Shown piece after piece: positions 55,494-64,000 of a stretch of DNA of 64,000 nt. A program made the translations under genes and the position numbers. This DNA is from Terrabacter sp. Ter38. GTDB taxonomy: Bacteria > Actinomycetota > Actinomycetes > Actinomycetales > Dermatophilaceae. The stretch covers positions 124,001-188,000 of the forward strand of contig NZ_JALJRZ010000009.1 in the NCBI RefSeq assembly GCF_024519435.1, written 5' to 3'. The notes below the pieces were generated by a model, which worked only from the letters and a program-made list of their open reading frames with translations, did not search any database and was not told the DNA's origin. Each line of letters starts with the position of its first letter. Position 1 is the stretch's first letter.

Positions 55494-55525
55494 AAGTAGT
55501 CGATACAGCCAGTACCTGTTACTTT
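55494..55525 (+). promoter_or_regulatory. Promoter with imperfect dyad between fadA2 and tetR genes
   Basis: TACTTT (55520-55525) is 6 bases before the ATG of the TetR gene, a leaderless arrangement. AAGTA (55494-55498) and ACTT (55521-55524) plus inner ACAG (55504-55507) and CTGT (55516-55519) form an imperfect dyad covering the -10 box, a likely TetR operator controlling both directions. Confidence 0.4.
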
Positions 55526-55531
55526 CGAGAA

Positions 55532-56251
55532 ATGGACAACGACGTGGATCGTCCGGGACACGCTCCCCCCGCCCCTCGGGACGGGCGGGACTCACGCTGG
55601 GAGCGCCACCGCGAGGAGCGTCGCGCCGCCCTCGTCGACGCGACGATCCGCGCCATCCGCACGCACGGGGCGGGCGTCGGGATGGACGACATCGCGGCCG
55701 AGGCCGGCACGTCCAAGACCGTCATCTACCGCCACTTCGATGACAAGGCCGGTCTCTACCGCGCCGTGGCCGCCCGCATCGACGGGCGTGTCGTCGGCAA
55801 CGTCGGGGCCGCCCTGGGCCGGTCGAGCACACCGCCGGCGGACACCCGCGAGCTCGTCGCGTCGACCGTCGAGGCCTATCTCGCCCTCGTCGAGTCCGAC
55901 ACCGAGGTCTACCGCTTCGTCGTCAACCGGCCGCTCGTCGACCTCCCGCTCGCCGACGACCCCGTCGGAGGCACGGTCGACCAGGTGACGGACCAGCTGA
56001 CCGGTCTGCTCCTCGAGGCTCTCCGGTCGCCGGCGACCGACCCGTCGCGGGCCCGCACGTGGGCCATCGCGCTCGTCGGCTCCGTGCGTGCGGTCGCCGA
56101 CGACTGGCTCGCCACCCCCGAGACCGACCGTGCTCCGCGCGCCGCCGTGGTCGACTCCCTGACCGACCTCGCCTGGCACGGGCTCGCCCCTGTCCTCACG
56201 GCCCACTCCGCCACGCACCCGACCACCTCCCCGACCACCGCGACCCCCTGA
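55532..56251 (+). CDS. TetR/AcrR-family regulator
   Basis: 239 residues. The helix-turn-helix lies at about 30-75 (RRAALVDATIRAIRTHGAGV, IAAEAGTSKTVIYRHFDDKAGLY). The ligand domain has EVYRFVVNRPL, and the last 15 residues are Thr/Pro-rich. It is divergent from fadA2 and 23 bp ahead of the acyl-CoA oxidase/dehydrogenase gene. It probably represses this fatty-acid module in response to an acyl-CoA; the ligand is inferred only. Confidence 0.87.
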   Translation: MDNDVDRPGHAPPAPRDGRDSRWERHREERRAALVDATIRAIRTHGAGVGMDDIAAEAGTSKTVIYRHFDDKAGLYRAVAARIDGRVVGNVGAALGRSSTPPADTRELVASTVEAYLALVESDTEVYRFVVNRPLVDLPLADDPVGGTVDQVTDQLTGLLLEALRSPATDPSRARTWAIALVGSVRAVADDWLATPETDRAPRAAVVDSLTDLAWHGLAPVLTAHSATHPTTSPTTATP

Positions 56252-56274
56252 GGTCCAGACCGGAAGGCACCGAG

Positions 56275-58323
56275 ATGTCCACGGCCACAGACTCCCCCAT
56301 GGACTTCCCCGCCGACTCACGCCGCAGCTCCTCCGTCGGCTCACCTGCCCCCGATGGCTCCGCCGGGCAACAGCACCCCGACCCGGGCCACGGCCCCGCG
56401 CCCCGGGCCCGCCCCGCGCTGACCGCGGCGCTCCGCTCCCACCTCGACGGCCCGTTCGGCGAGGTGCGTGACCACTGCCGAGCGCTCGACGCCGCGACGT
56501 TCGGACCGCCGTCGGCCCCGCTGCCGATGGACGAGCACCGCTCCCGTGTCACGACCCAGCTCGCAGCCCTGGCGGCCGAGCCGTACGCCGCGCGCGGGTT
56601 CCCCGAGCACCAGGGCGGCACCGCCCGCTACGCGGAGGCCGTCGCCGCCTTCGAGATGCTCGGTCACACCGACCTCTCGCTCTTCGTCAAGGCCGGCGTC
56701 CAGTGGGGCCTCTTCGGCGGCGCCGTCTCCCTCCTCGGCACGACCCGCCACGACCACCTTCTGCCCCGCATCATCTCCGGCGAGCTGCAGGGCTGCTTCG
56801 CGATGACCGAGACGGGCCACGGCAGCGACGTGCAGAGCCTGCAGACGACCGCGACCTTCGACGCGGGGACCGACGAGATCGTCGTCCACTCACCCGTGCC
56901 CGCAGCACGCAAGGACTACATCGGCAACGCAGCTCGCGACGGGCAGACCGCCGCGGTCTTCGCGCAGCTCGTCGTCGGCGGCGAGTCCCGCGGCGTGCAC
57001 TGCGTGCTCGTCCCCATCCGCGACGAGTCCGGCACTCCCGCAAGGGGTGTGACCATCGAGGACTGTGGTCCCAAGCTCGGTCTCGGCGGCGTCGACAACG
57101 GACGGCTGCTCTTCGACCACGTCCGGGTGCCGCGCACCAACTTGCTCGGCCGCTACGGCGACATCGGCGACGACGGCACCTACACGAGCCCCATCGACAA
57201 CCCCGGCCGCCGCTTCTTCACCATGCTGGGCACGCTCGTCCGCGGGCGCATCTCGGTGGCCGGTGGGGCGGGCGCCGCGGCCCGTTCGGCTCTGGCCGTC
57301 ACGACGGCGTATGCCGCCGGGCGCCGCCAGTTCGCCGCGCCCGGCGCCGAGGTGGAGACGACCGTGCTCGACTACCGGACCTACCAGCGGCGCCTGCTGC
57401 CGAGGATCGCGACGGCATACGCCCTCCAGCTCGCCCAGCACGAGCTCGTCTCCGCGATGGACGACGTGCTCGCCGGGCGCGCGAGGTCCGAGGAGGACCA
57501 GCGGCGCCTGGAGACCCGGGCCGCGGGGATCAAGGTGCTGACGACCCGGCACGCGACCGACACCATCCAGGAGTGCCGCGAGCTGTGCGGCGGCGCCGGC
57601 TACCTCTGGGCCAACCGCCTCGCCGCGCTCAAGGCCGACACCGACATCTTCACGACCTTCGAGGGCGACAACACCGTGCTGCTCCAGCTCGTCGCCAAGT
57701 CGCTCCTCGCCGAGTACCAGGCGACGTTCGGCGATCTCGACACGGCCGGCATCGTGCGTTTCGGCGCACGGCTGGTCGGCGGCACCGTCATCGAGCGTTC
57801 GTCGGCGCGGGGCATCATCCAGCGACTCGTCGACGCTGCGCCGGGCCGTGAGGAGGACGTCACGTTCGGCATCCGCGGCACCCAGCTGCGTCTGCTGCGC
57901 GAACGCGAGGAGCACCTGATCGAGGGCCTGGCCCGACGACTCCGCCGGGCGACCGCTCCCGGGGCCGACGCGTTCGCGATCTTCAACGCGACGCAGGACC
58001 ACCTCGTCGACGCCGCCATGGCACACGTCGAGCGCACGGTGGCCGAGACGTTCGCCGCCTCGGTCGAGTCCTGCACCGACGACGGGGCCCGCGCCGTGCT
58101 CACCCGGGTCTGCGACCTCTACGCCCTGTCGACGATCGAGCGCCACAAGGCGTGGTACCTCGAGCACGACCGGCTGAGCCCCGCGCGCGCCAAGGCGCTC
58201 ACCGCCCTCGTCAACGAGGTCTGTTCGGAGCTGCGCCCGCACGCCACGACGCTCGTCGACGCCTTCGGCATCCCCGAGGACCTGCTGACGACGGAGATGT
58301 CGGGACGGCCTGAGTCGGCGTGA
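56275..58323 (+). CDS. Acyl-CoA oxidase/dehydrogenase-family flavoprotein
   Basis: 682 residues, with GGAAGG 7 bases upstream. A disordered 55-residue start precedes the ACAD fold (ALTAALRSHLDG, GCFAMTETGHGSDVQSL, KLGLGGVDNGRLLFDHVRVPRTNLL). The LVRGRISVAGGAGAAAR and FEGDNTVLLQLVAKSLLAEY segments are closer to acyl-CoA oxidases than to classical dehydrogenases; the Glu of FEGDN is the likely base. It introduces the 2,3-double bond in acyl-CoA. It is co-directional with the TetR gene. Confidence 0.85.
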   Translation: MSTATDSPMDFPADSRRSSSVGSPAPDGSAGQQHPDPGHGPAPRARPALTAALRSHLDGPFGEVRDHCRALDAATFGPPSAPLPMDEHRSRVTTQLAALAAEPYAARGFPEHQGGTARYAEAVAAFEMLGHTDLSLFVKAGVQWGLFGGAVSLLGTTRHDHLLPRIISGELQGCFAMTETGHGSDVQSLQTTATFDAGTDEIVVHSPVPAARKDYIGNAARDGQTAAVFAQLVVGGESRGVHCVLVPIRDESGTPARGVTIEDCGPKLGLGGVDNGRLLFDHVRVPRTNLLGRYGDIGDDGTYTSPIDNPGRRFFTMLGTLVRGRISVAGGAGAAARSALAVTTAYAAGRRQFAAPGAEVETTVLDYRTYQRRLLPRIATAYALQLAQHELVSAMDDVLAGRARSEEDQRRLETRAAGIKVLTTRHATDTIQECRELCGGAGYLWANRLAALKADTDIFTTFEGDNTVLLQLVAKSLLAEYQATFGDLDTAGIVRFGARLVGGTVIERSSARGIIQRLVDAAPGREEDVTFGIRGTQLRLLREREEHLIEGLARRLRRATAPGADAFAIFNATQDHLVDAAMAHVERTVAETFAASVESCTDDGARAVLTRVCDLYALSTIERHKAWYLEHDRLSPARAKALTALVNEVCSELRPHATTLVDAFGIPEDLLTTEMSGRPESA

Positions 58324-58458
58324 GGTCGTGCGGCTCGTGTCGCCCGAGCGCACACGCCTGGCGATCTCATGCTCGACGTGCCGCAGGGGCGGGCGCGCGG
58401 ACTGCAGCGTGGCCACCGACACGGAGGTCGTATGCCGTCCGGCGCCTTCAGTCGAGCC

Positions 58459-58980
58459 TCACTCGTTCGCGCGCTGGTAGCGACCGCGCCGGTGCACGAG
58501 CGGGGCGTCCTCGACCCCGACCTCGGCGTGCTCGATCGTCGCCTCGACGAGCACCGACCACCCGACGTCGCGGCGGCTCGCCGGATCGAGGCGCACGCCC
58601 ATCCACGTCGTGGCATGGCGTGGCCGCGGACCCCAGTCGGTCTGCTCCCAGTCGATGAGCCGGAAGGCCCCGCCGGGCGCGGGCATGACGCCGGCGAAGA
58701 CGTCGGCGAGGCGCTCGTCGCGCGCGCCCAGGAGCGTGACGACGGCGGTGCCGGTCTCCGCGAGCGCGTCCAGGACGTCGGCGTCGGGATGCAGGAGTCC
58801 GACGACCCGGCCGGGGTCCCCGGTGGCGACGAGGTAGGACGACACCGTGAGGCCGACCCGCTCGATGCCTTCGCCTGCCGTCCAGAGCGACACCGTGCCC
58901 CCGATGCGCCCGCGCAGTCGCCGGACCGGGTCGCGATCCTCGTCGGGAGTGTCGAACGGGTGCTCCGTGTGGATCGTCAT
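58459..58980 (-). CDS. Flavin reductase-like (split beta-barrel) protein
   Basis: 173 residues. GGTVSLWTAGEG...GLTVSSYLVATGDPGRVVGLL and a final GVEDAPLVHRRGRYQR are typical of flavin reductases of the HpaC type. No partner monooxygenase is adjacent. The gene is 49 bp downstream of the MOSC gene. The 135-bp gap to the acyl-CoA oxidase gene holds one GTATGCCG octamer and nothing else I can support. Confidence 0.8.
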   Translation of the reverse strand: MTIHTEHPFDTPDEDRDPVRRLRGRIGGTVSLWTAGEGIERVGLTVSSYLVATGDPGRVVGLLHPDADVLDALAETGTAVVTLLGARDERLADVFAGVMPAPGGAFRLIDWEQTDWGPRPRHATTWMGVRLDPASRRDVGWSVLVEATIEHAEVGVEDAPLVHRRGRYQRANE

Positions 58981-59029
58981 CTCGTGTCCCCGCCCGGGAG
59001 CGGTGCAGTCCGGGAACCGGGACGAGTGC

Positions 59030-59389
59030 TCACTCGGCCTCGGCGACGAGCAGCGCGTCGTCGACCGACACCTCGCCCGGCTCGATGACCCGGGCGTAGA
59101 CGCCGGCGCACTGCGAGGGCGTCCGGGTCACCTCGAGCCTGCACTCACCGATGCGGACGATGCGGCCCACGAGCTTCTCGAGCACGGACGACTCCATGTC
59201 GAGGACGATGTTGGCCTTGGGGTGGGTCGCGACGAAGTCGTCGGCCGAGACGAGGTGCACGGCGTGCTTCTTGGAGCGGTTGCCCTCGGGACCGGTCTCG
59301 GTCACCTGGACGGAGGCGAGCTCCTGCCCGGGAGCGTCGGAGTCGGGGTAGATGAACAGGCTCGAGACCGCAGCGATCATGGTCGCCAC
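59030..59389 (-). CDS. Short MOSC-domain-like protein
   Basis: 119 residues from a GTG at 59389; an ATG at 59380 is an alternative. VHLVSADDF, SVLEKLVGRIVRIG and CAGVYARVIEPG match the core of MOSC domains, with the conserved Cys in PSQCAGVY (about 93). MOSC proteins handle molybdenum-cofactor sulfur. This copy is shorter than usual. It sits between a flavin reductase gene and SulP. Confidence 0.7.
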   Translation of the reverse strand: MATMIAAVSSLFIYPDSDAPGQELASVQVTETGPEGNRSKKHAVHLVSADDFVATHPKANIVLDMESSVLEKLVGRIVRIGECRLEVTRTPSQCAGVYARVIEPGEVSVDDALLVAEAE

Positions 59390-59390
59390 G

Positions 59391-61118
59391 CTAGTGCGTG
59401 CAGGCCTCCACCGCCGCCGTCACCGTGCCGTGGAAGTGGTCGGCGCCGACGGCCTCCACGAGCCCGACCGAGTCCAGGCGGTCCCTCAGCTCCTGCGCCG
59501 CCCGTGCCACGTGGAGCTCGATGTTGCGCTCGCGGAGCCCGTCGAGCACCTCGCGCAGCGCGACCTCAGCGCTGGCGTCGAGGTCGCTGATGAACGAGCC
59601 GTCGAGCACCACGTGCCGCACGGGCTTGGGCGCACCGTCCACCGCGGCCCACAGCCGGCGCTTGAAGTAGTGGGCGTTGGCGAAGAACAGCCGGTCCTGG
59701 ATGCGGTAGACGACGACACCCGCGCTGACGCCCGCGTCGGGCTGGTCCGCGACGTCCACGTAGCGGTCGTCGCGGGCGGACCACCCCAGCACGGCGTCGG
59801 CGGGTCGTGCCGCCCGACGCACGATGTCGGCGACGGACAGCAGGACCGCCACGATGATCGCCTGGAGGACCCCGACCGCCACGACGCACACGACCGTGAT
59901 GGCGGCGATGACGACCTCGACCCTGCTGCTGCGGGCCAGCTCGCGCCACTGCACCGGGTCGATCAGCTTGGCCGCCGCGTACACGATGACCGCACCGAGG
60001 ACCGCCGAGGGGAGGTACTCGATCGGCGCGGTGAGGAACAGCAGGATGACGGCGATCGTCCCCGCGGCCGCCAGCCCGCTGACCTGGCTCGTGGCCCCCA
60101 TGTCGTCGTTGACCGCGGTCCGCGACCCGCTCGTCCCGACCGGGATGCTCTGCGTGACGCCGGCCGAGATCTGGGCCACCCCGAACGCGAGGAGCTCCTG
60201 GTTGGCGTCGACGATCTCGTGGTGACGGGCGGCGAAGGACCGTGCCGTGAGGATGGAGTCCGAGAAGGCGACGAGGAACACCGCCAGGGCCGCGACCACG
60301 AGCGTGCCGAGGTCTGCGCGTGAGACGTCCGGCAGCTCGAGCGACGGAAGTCCCTGTGGCACGGGGCCGGTGACCGACACCCCGTGGGCCACGAGGTCGA
60401 GCGCCCAGGACGCGGCGATGCCCAGGACCACGACCGCGAGGGCGCCCGGCAGACGCTTGCTGATCCGGCCGGCGACGACCAGCAGCGCCAACGAGACGAG
60501 ACCGACGAGGACCGTGGCGCCGTTGGCGGTGCCGAGGTGGCCGACGATGTCGATCGTCTCGGGGATGGCACCCTCTGCGTCACTCGAGATGCCCAGCAGC
60601 TTGCCGAGCTGGCCGAGGATCAGCACGACGGCGACGCCGGTGATGTAGCCGACGAGGACCGCCTGCGAGAAGTAGTCGGCGATCCAGCCGAGGCGGGCCA
60701 GTCGGGCCGCCAGGAAGACGACCCCCACCATGATCGCGAGCAACGAGGCCAGTGCGGCGTACTGGGCGCTGGCGCCGGCGGCCAGCGGCGCGACGACGGT
60801 CGCGATGAGCAGCGACACCGTGCCCTCCGGGCCGACCACGACCCGGGGCGCCGACCCGAGGACCGCGTAGGCCAGCACCGGAAGGAGCAGCGCGTAGAGA
60901 CCGGCACTGACCGGGACGCCGGCCAGCTCGGCGTAGGCCATCGCCGACGGCAGGGCCAACGCCGCGACCGTGACACCGGCGACGAGGTCCGTGCGCAGCC
61001 GCGGCCGCGTGTACGACGCGACCGACCGCGCGAAGGGAAGGTACCGCGTCGTGATCGGCGGTCGAGTCGCGGACGCGAACGCACCGCGACCCTCGTAGGC
61101 CCTGTCGAACGGCTGCAC
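59391..61118 (-). CDS. SulP-family anion transporter with STAS domain
   Basis: About 575 residues from a GTG at 61118; the start is uncertain and an ATG at 61214 is possible. Ten to fourteen membrane segments cover about 20-430, with ALALPSAMAYAELAGVPVSAGLY and PVGTSGSRTAVNDDMGATSQVSG as SulP signatures. A cytoplasmic STAS domain fills the last 110 residues (VVVYRIQDRLFFANAHYF, VLDGSFISDLDASAEVALREV). It could carry sulfate, bicarbonate or another anion. It is divergent from ppk2. Confidence 0.87.
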   Translation of the reverse strand: MQPFDRAYEGRGAFASATRPPITTRYLPFARSVASYTRPRLRTDLVAGVTVAALALPSAMAYAELAGVPVSAGLYALLLPVLAYAVLGSAPRVVVGPEGTVSLLIATVVAPLAAGASAQYAALASLLAIMVGVVFLAARLARLGWIADYFSQAVLVGYITGVAVVLILGQLGKLLGISSDAEGAIPETIDIVGHLGTANGATVLVGLVSLALLVVAGRISKRLPGALAVVVLGIAASWALDLVAHGVSVTGPVPQGLPSLELPDVSRADLGTLVVAALAVFLVAFSDSILTARSFAARHHEIVDANQELLAFGVAQISAGVTQSIPVGTSGSRTAVNDDMGATSQVSGLAAAGTIAVILLFLTAPIEYLPSAVLGAVIVYAAAKLIDPVQWRELARSSRVEVVIAAITVVCVVAVGVLQAIIVAVLLSVADIVRRAARPADAVLGWSARDDRYVDVADQPDAGVSAGVVVYRIQDRLFFANAHYFKRRLWAAVDGAPKPVRHVVLDGSFISDLDASAEVALREVLDGLRERNIELHVARAAQELRDRLDSVGLVEAVGADHFHGTVTAAVEACTH

Positions 61119-61345
61119 GGCTCCAGCCAAGCGCTCTGCGCGACGACCCGCATCGCCCGCAGAGGACCACGTGCGTCGACCGGTCGGTGACCAACCATGA
61201 GCGCGAACGGTCACTCGGCGGTTCGCCCAGGTTTGAGGAAGGCTCGACCGCTGCGGCGGCGTCGGAGGTAACCTACGAGGGCGCCGTGGCGAGACCCTGG
61301 ACCGGACGACGCCCAGACGCGACGACGCAGCGCCGGAGGCCAGCG

Positions 61346-62206
61346 ATGAGCAAGAAGAAGGCCAGGGAGTCGAACCCCAGCGAGGTGTTGCGCGCCCGAG
61401 CCGCGGGTGACCGCGACGCGTCCCCGGCTGGGGCGAAACTGGGTCGGAAGGCCTACGAGGCGGAGCTGGCGTTGCTGCAGGCGGAGCTCGTGTCCATGCA
61501 GGAGTGGGTGAAGGCGTCCGGTGCCAAGGTGTGTGTCGTGTTCGAGGGGCGGGACACGGCCGGCAAGGGCGGCACGATCAAGCGCATCGTCGAGCGCGTG
61601 AGCCCGCGGGTCTTCCGCGTGGTCGCGTTGCCGTCGCCGACCGACCGGGAGAGGTCACAGATGTACATCCAGCGGTACATCACGCACTTCCCGGCGGCCG
61701 GTGAGGTCGTGATCTTCGACCGCAGCTGGTACAACCGAGCGGGGGTCGAGCGGGTGATGGGCTTCTGCACGCCCGCCCAGACCGACCGCTTTCTCGAGCA
61801 GGTCCCTGCCGTCGAGAAGGCCATCGTCGACTCGGGCATCATCCTGCTCAAGTACTGGCTCGAGGTCGGTTCCGACGAGCAGACCCGCCGGATCGAGAAC
61901 AGGATCCATGACCCGCGCAAGGTGTGGAAGCTCTCCGACATGGATCTGGAGTCCTACAGCCGCTGGTACGACTACTCCCGGGCTCGCGATGCGATGTTCG
62001 CTGCTTCCGACACCCCGTGGGCCCCGTGGAACGTCGCCTACACGGACAGCAAGAGACGCGGCCGGCTGAACGTCATCAGTCATCTGCTGAGCCAGGTGCC
62101 CTACGAGCCGCTGAAGGCGAAGGACGTCGAGCTGCCGGAGCGTCAGGCACCGGGCGACTACCACGCCCCGGCCCTGCCGCCTCGCTTCATCCCCACTCCG
62201 TTCTGA
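61346..62206 (+). CDS. ppk2: Polyphosphate kinase 2
   Basis: 286 residues from the ATG at 61346 with GGAGG 6 bases upstream. The Walker A FEGRDTAGKGGTIKRI (about 72), FDRSWYNRAGVERVMGFC Walker B (about 128) and the DPRKVWKLSDMDLESYSRW lid are typical of PPK2 class I. It transfers phosphate between polyphosphate and a nucleoside diphosphate. No ppx or ppk1 gene is adjacent. The 192-bp gap downstream holds a 14-bp palindrome (62254-62267) and no gene. Confidence 0.92.
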   Translation: MSKKKARESNPSEVLRARAAGDRDASPAGAKLGRKAYEAELALLQAELVSMQEWVKASGAKVCVVFEGRDTAGKGGTIKRIVERVSPRVFRVVALPSPTDRERSQMYIQRYITHFPAAGEVVIFDRSWYNRAGVERVMGFCTPAQTDRFLEQVPAVEKAIVDSGIILLKYWLEVGSDEQTRRIENRIHDPRKVWKLSDMDLESYSRWYDYSRARDAMFAASDTPWAPWNVAYTDSKRRGRLNVISHLLSQVPYEPLKAKDVELPERQAPGDYHAPALPPRFIPTPF

Positions 62207-62398
62207 GCGCCCCCCTTGTCCAGTCCGAAGCTGCTGTGGGATGCCCGGGTCCGCGGTCGGCCGACCGAGCCGACCTGCAGACGGAGCAGGTGGCAGAGTC
62301 CCGAGGTCCGGCATCACGATGAAGGGCGATTCGCGTGGGAAGCGTCGCTCGAGGACCTGGCCCGGCGACGAATGGTCCCGGAGCGCCGGGAGCTTCGG

Positions 62399-63031
62399 TC
62401 ATCGGTGGCGCAGCCGGGAGGCCAAGGTCGAGGACGCGCGTCCGAGTCCGGCACCGACGGAAGCACCGACCAGGACGTCGCCGGGGTAGTGCACCCCGGT
62501 GTACACGCGCGAGAACGCCACGACTGCCGCAGACACTCGTAGGGGCCATCGCAGCTCCGGCACCACCGCGCTGGTAGCGACGCAGAATGCCGCCGCGGAC
62601 GCGGAGTGCCCCGAAGGGAAGGAGGCCGATGACGGCATGCCCACCCATCGGGACTCAGGCACGCCCAGCTCGGTGCGCCGCGGGCGACGACGGGCTGCCA
62701 GCTTCATCGGCTGGTTGACCAGGAGGGAGGTCACTCCGATCGCGGCTACCCCGGTGAGGGCGGCACGGCGCCCCCTCGCCCCACCGAATGCGGCCATTCC
62801 CCCCGCCACGAGGAGCCAGGGTTTGGAGAAGTTGGCGAAGGCAGACGCCCGGCGTAGAGGCTCGTCGAGCCACGGTGTGTTCAGCTCTGCAACGGCGCGA
62901 TAGGCGCCGCGGTCGGCCGTGTCCAATCTCCGCAGCAGCCGCACGACCCCGGTCAGGCGAGGCGAGCCGCGACCCGCGAGGCCCTTGGCGAGCAGCGCTT
63001 CGACAGGCTCGGGCGGGGTCGGACCGCTCAT
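62399..63031 (-). CDS. PAP2-family phosphatase
   Basis: 210 residues. The three phosphatase motifs are complete: KLAARRRPRR (KX6RP, about 105), FPSGHSASA (about 138) and SRVYTGVHYPGDV (SRX5HX3D, about 180). It has four or five short membrane segments. It probably dephosphorylates a lipid phosphate outside the membrane. It overlaps the upstream diacylglycerol-kinase-family gene (ATGA), so the two are translationally coupled. Confidence 0.9.
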   Translation of the reverse strand: MSGPTPPEPVEALLAKGLAGRGSPRLTGVVRLLRRLDTADRGAYRAVAELNTPWLDEPLRRASAFANFSKPWLLVAGGMAAFGGARGRRAALTGVAAIGVTSLLVNQPMKLAARRRPRRTELGVPESRWVGMPSSASFPSGHSASAAAFCVATSAVVPELRWPLRVSAAVVAFSRVYTGVHYPGDVLVGASVGAGLGRASSTLASRLRHR

Positions 63032-64000
63032 CCGGCCCCCGCTTCCCGCCCGGTCGCGACCTGCCAGAGCGCAGCGAGTGTCGACCTGGCAGTGATGCGT
63101 GCGGGGCGGGCAGCACGCGCCCGTCGAAGGGCCGCGCGCGGAAGTCGGACCGTGACCGCGCCGGGGCGGATGGTGAAGCGCAACGGGGGGTCGAGGACCA
63201 GGGCCTCCCCGTCGACGCCGACCTCCACGCGCCCCGCAGAGCGCACGTCGAACTCGGACGCCGTCCACTCATCCCACCCGGAGAAGCGCTGGACCTGACC
63301 GGTCATCTCCAGGGCGGCGAGCTTCTCTGCGTCCGCCGCCGAGCCGACTCGCAGCGAGACCACCCCGAGCGCGCCGCTGTCGAGCCGCTCTCGCGTGCCC
63401 CCGCCGCGGAGGTGAGCGAGATCGTAAGGGTTGTTCGACACCAGCAGCAGCTGACCCGGAACGGCCTCCTCACCGGAGGGCAGCGTGTAGTGCAGGTCGA
63501 GAGCGTTGGCCCCGGGTCCGAGCATGTCGGGCAGCAGGGCCGAGGCGGTCTGCACCTTCGCGTCCCGGTAGTCCGCCGACTGCACGACCTTGGCGTAGAC
63601 GCCCATCGACGCGTTGTTGACGAAGACGCGCCCGTTGATCTCAGCGAGGTCGACCCTCGTGTCGACGCCGTCGTCGAAGGCATCCAGCGCCCCGGGCACG
63701 TCTTCGCGGTCGATGCCCAGGTCGAGCGCGAAGTGGTTGCGTGTCCCTGCGGGCACGACGACGAAGGGGAGACCGTGCCGACTCGCGATCGAGGCGACGA
63801 GCGCAAGTGAGCCGTCCCCTCCGGCCATCCCCAGCAGATCCGCGCCGCGGGCGACCGCGTCCTCGGCCACCGCTCGCAGGTCGTCGCCGGGGTTGAGGAC
63901 ATAGGGCTCGACACCCCGCTGCCTGCAGAGGTCGACGAGGCCGAACCGCTCGACCTTGCCCCCGCCGGAACGCGGGTTCATGATGAGGACCGCCTGCCTC
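63028..64000 (-). CDS. Diacylglycerol kinase-family protein, N-terminus beyond window
   Basis: At least 323 residues; the gene enters from beyond 64000. The catalytic domain shows LIMNPRSGGGK, GMAGGDGSLALVAS (the GGDGT-like motif, here GGDGS) and VVPAGTRNHFALDLG. The C-terminal LCB5-type beta domain has FVNNASMGVYAKVV and VGVDGEALVLDPPL. It phosphorylates a lipid such as diacylglycerol. Together with the PAP2 phosphatase it would form an opposing kinase/phosphatase pair. Confidence 0.88.
   Translation of the reverse strand, partial: RQAVLIMNPRSGGGKVERFGLVDLCRQRGVEPYVLNPGDDLRAVAEDAVARGADLLGMAGGDGSLALVASIASRHGLPFVVVPAGTRNHFALDLGIDREDVPGALDAFDDGVDTRVDLAEINGRVFVNNASMGVYAKVVQSADYRDAKVQTASALLPDMLGPGANALDLHYTLPSGEEAVPGQLLLVSNNPYDLAHLRGGGTRERLDSGALGVVSLRVGSAADAEKLAALEMTGQVQRFSGWDEWTASEFDVRSAGRVEVGVDGEALVLDPPLRFTIRPGAVTVRLPRAALRRARAARPARITARSTLAALWQVATGREAGAG

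Overview
This window is chromosomal DNA from a high-G+C actinobacterium. Its gene order matches blocks long known from Mycobacterium tuberculosis and relatives: the gcvH / FHA protein / MerR / bifunctional nuclease / MerR block (Rv1826-Rv1830 type), the xerD-ald-parA-scpA-scpB-rluB-cmk-der block (Rv1701-Rv1713 type), the thrS-HIT-PI synthase-acyltransferase-pimA-pdxS-pdxT-yebC-ruvCAB-yajC-secDF-apt-rel block, and the htdX-fabG4-fadA2 block (Rv0241c-Rv0243 type). PI-mannoside genes, pervasive ATGA/GTGA overlaps, SD-less starts sitting 6-8 bases after a TANNNT box, and terminators without U-tracts all fit Actinobacteria. There is no mycolic acid or mycobacterial-specific gene here, so a member of the Micrococcales (for example Intrasporangiaceae-like) is my guess, at modest confidence. 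Nearly all genes lie on the minus strand.

Layout. 1-6.2 kb (minus): regulators, FHA protein, gcvH, then DUF881 / small basic protein / DUF881 and a CDP-alcohol phosphatidyltransferase. 6.4-8.7 kb (plus): YibE/F membrane protein and a hexapeptide-repeat acyltransferase. 8.8-12.1 kb (minus): an accessory locus of three exported proteins, two with a SipW-type AYWT signal segment. 12.4 kb: tRNA-Pro(GGG). 12.5-22.4 kb (minus): der, plsC, cmk, tyrA, rluB, scpB, scpA, parA-like, xerD, ald. 23.3-28.5 kb: hisS and a metallo-hydrolase (minus), then a cyclophilin and a DUF349 protein (plus). 28.6-39.3 kb (minus): rel, apt, secF, secD, yajC, ruvB, ruvA, ruvC, yebC, pdxT. 39.4-41.8 kb: kynureninase and a frameshifted DUF4037 gene inserted between pdxT and pdxS. 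42-47.1 kb (minus): pdxS, a LemA-like protein, pimA, PIM acyltransferase, PI-phosphate synthase and a HIT protein. 47.1-47.86 kb: a gene-poor stretch full of hairpins with a candidate small RNA and a 36-residue ORF. 47.9-49.9 kb: thrS (minus). 50-52 kb: two GNAT proteins (plus). 52-58.3 kb: a fatty-acid module (MaoC dehydratase, FabG4-type reductase, thiolase, TetR, acyl-CoA oxidase/dehydrogenase). 58.4-64 kb: flavin reductase, MOSC protein, SulP transporter, PPK2, PAP2 phosphatase and a partial diacylglycerol-kinase-family gene.

The most unusual signal is not a gene. The octamer GTATGCCG (or its complement CGGCATAC) occurs at least 28 times in both orientations, in genes and between genes, and accounts for nearly every GTATG/CATAC in the window. 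An inverted pair forms the arms of the thrS terminator, the arrangement known for DNA uptake sequences. Next most interesting are the three-gene exported-protein locus with its repeat-rich upstream region, and the structured intergenic region at 47.1-47.86 kb.
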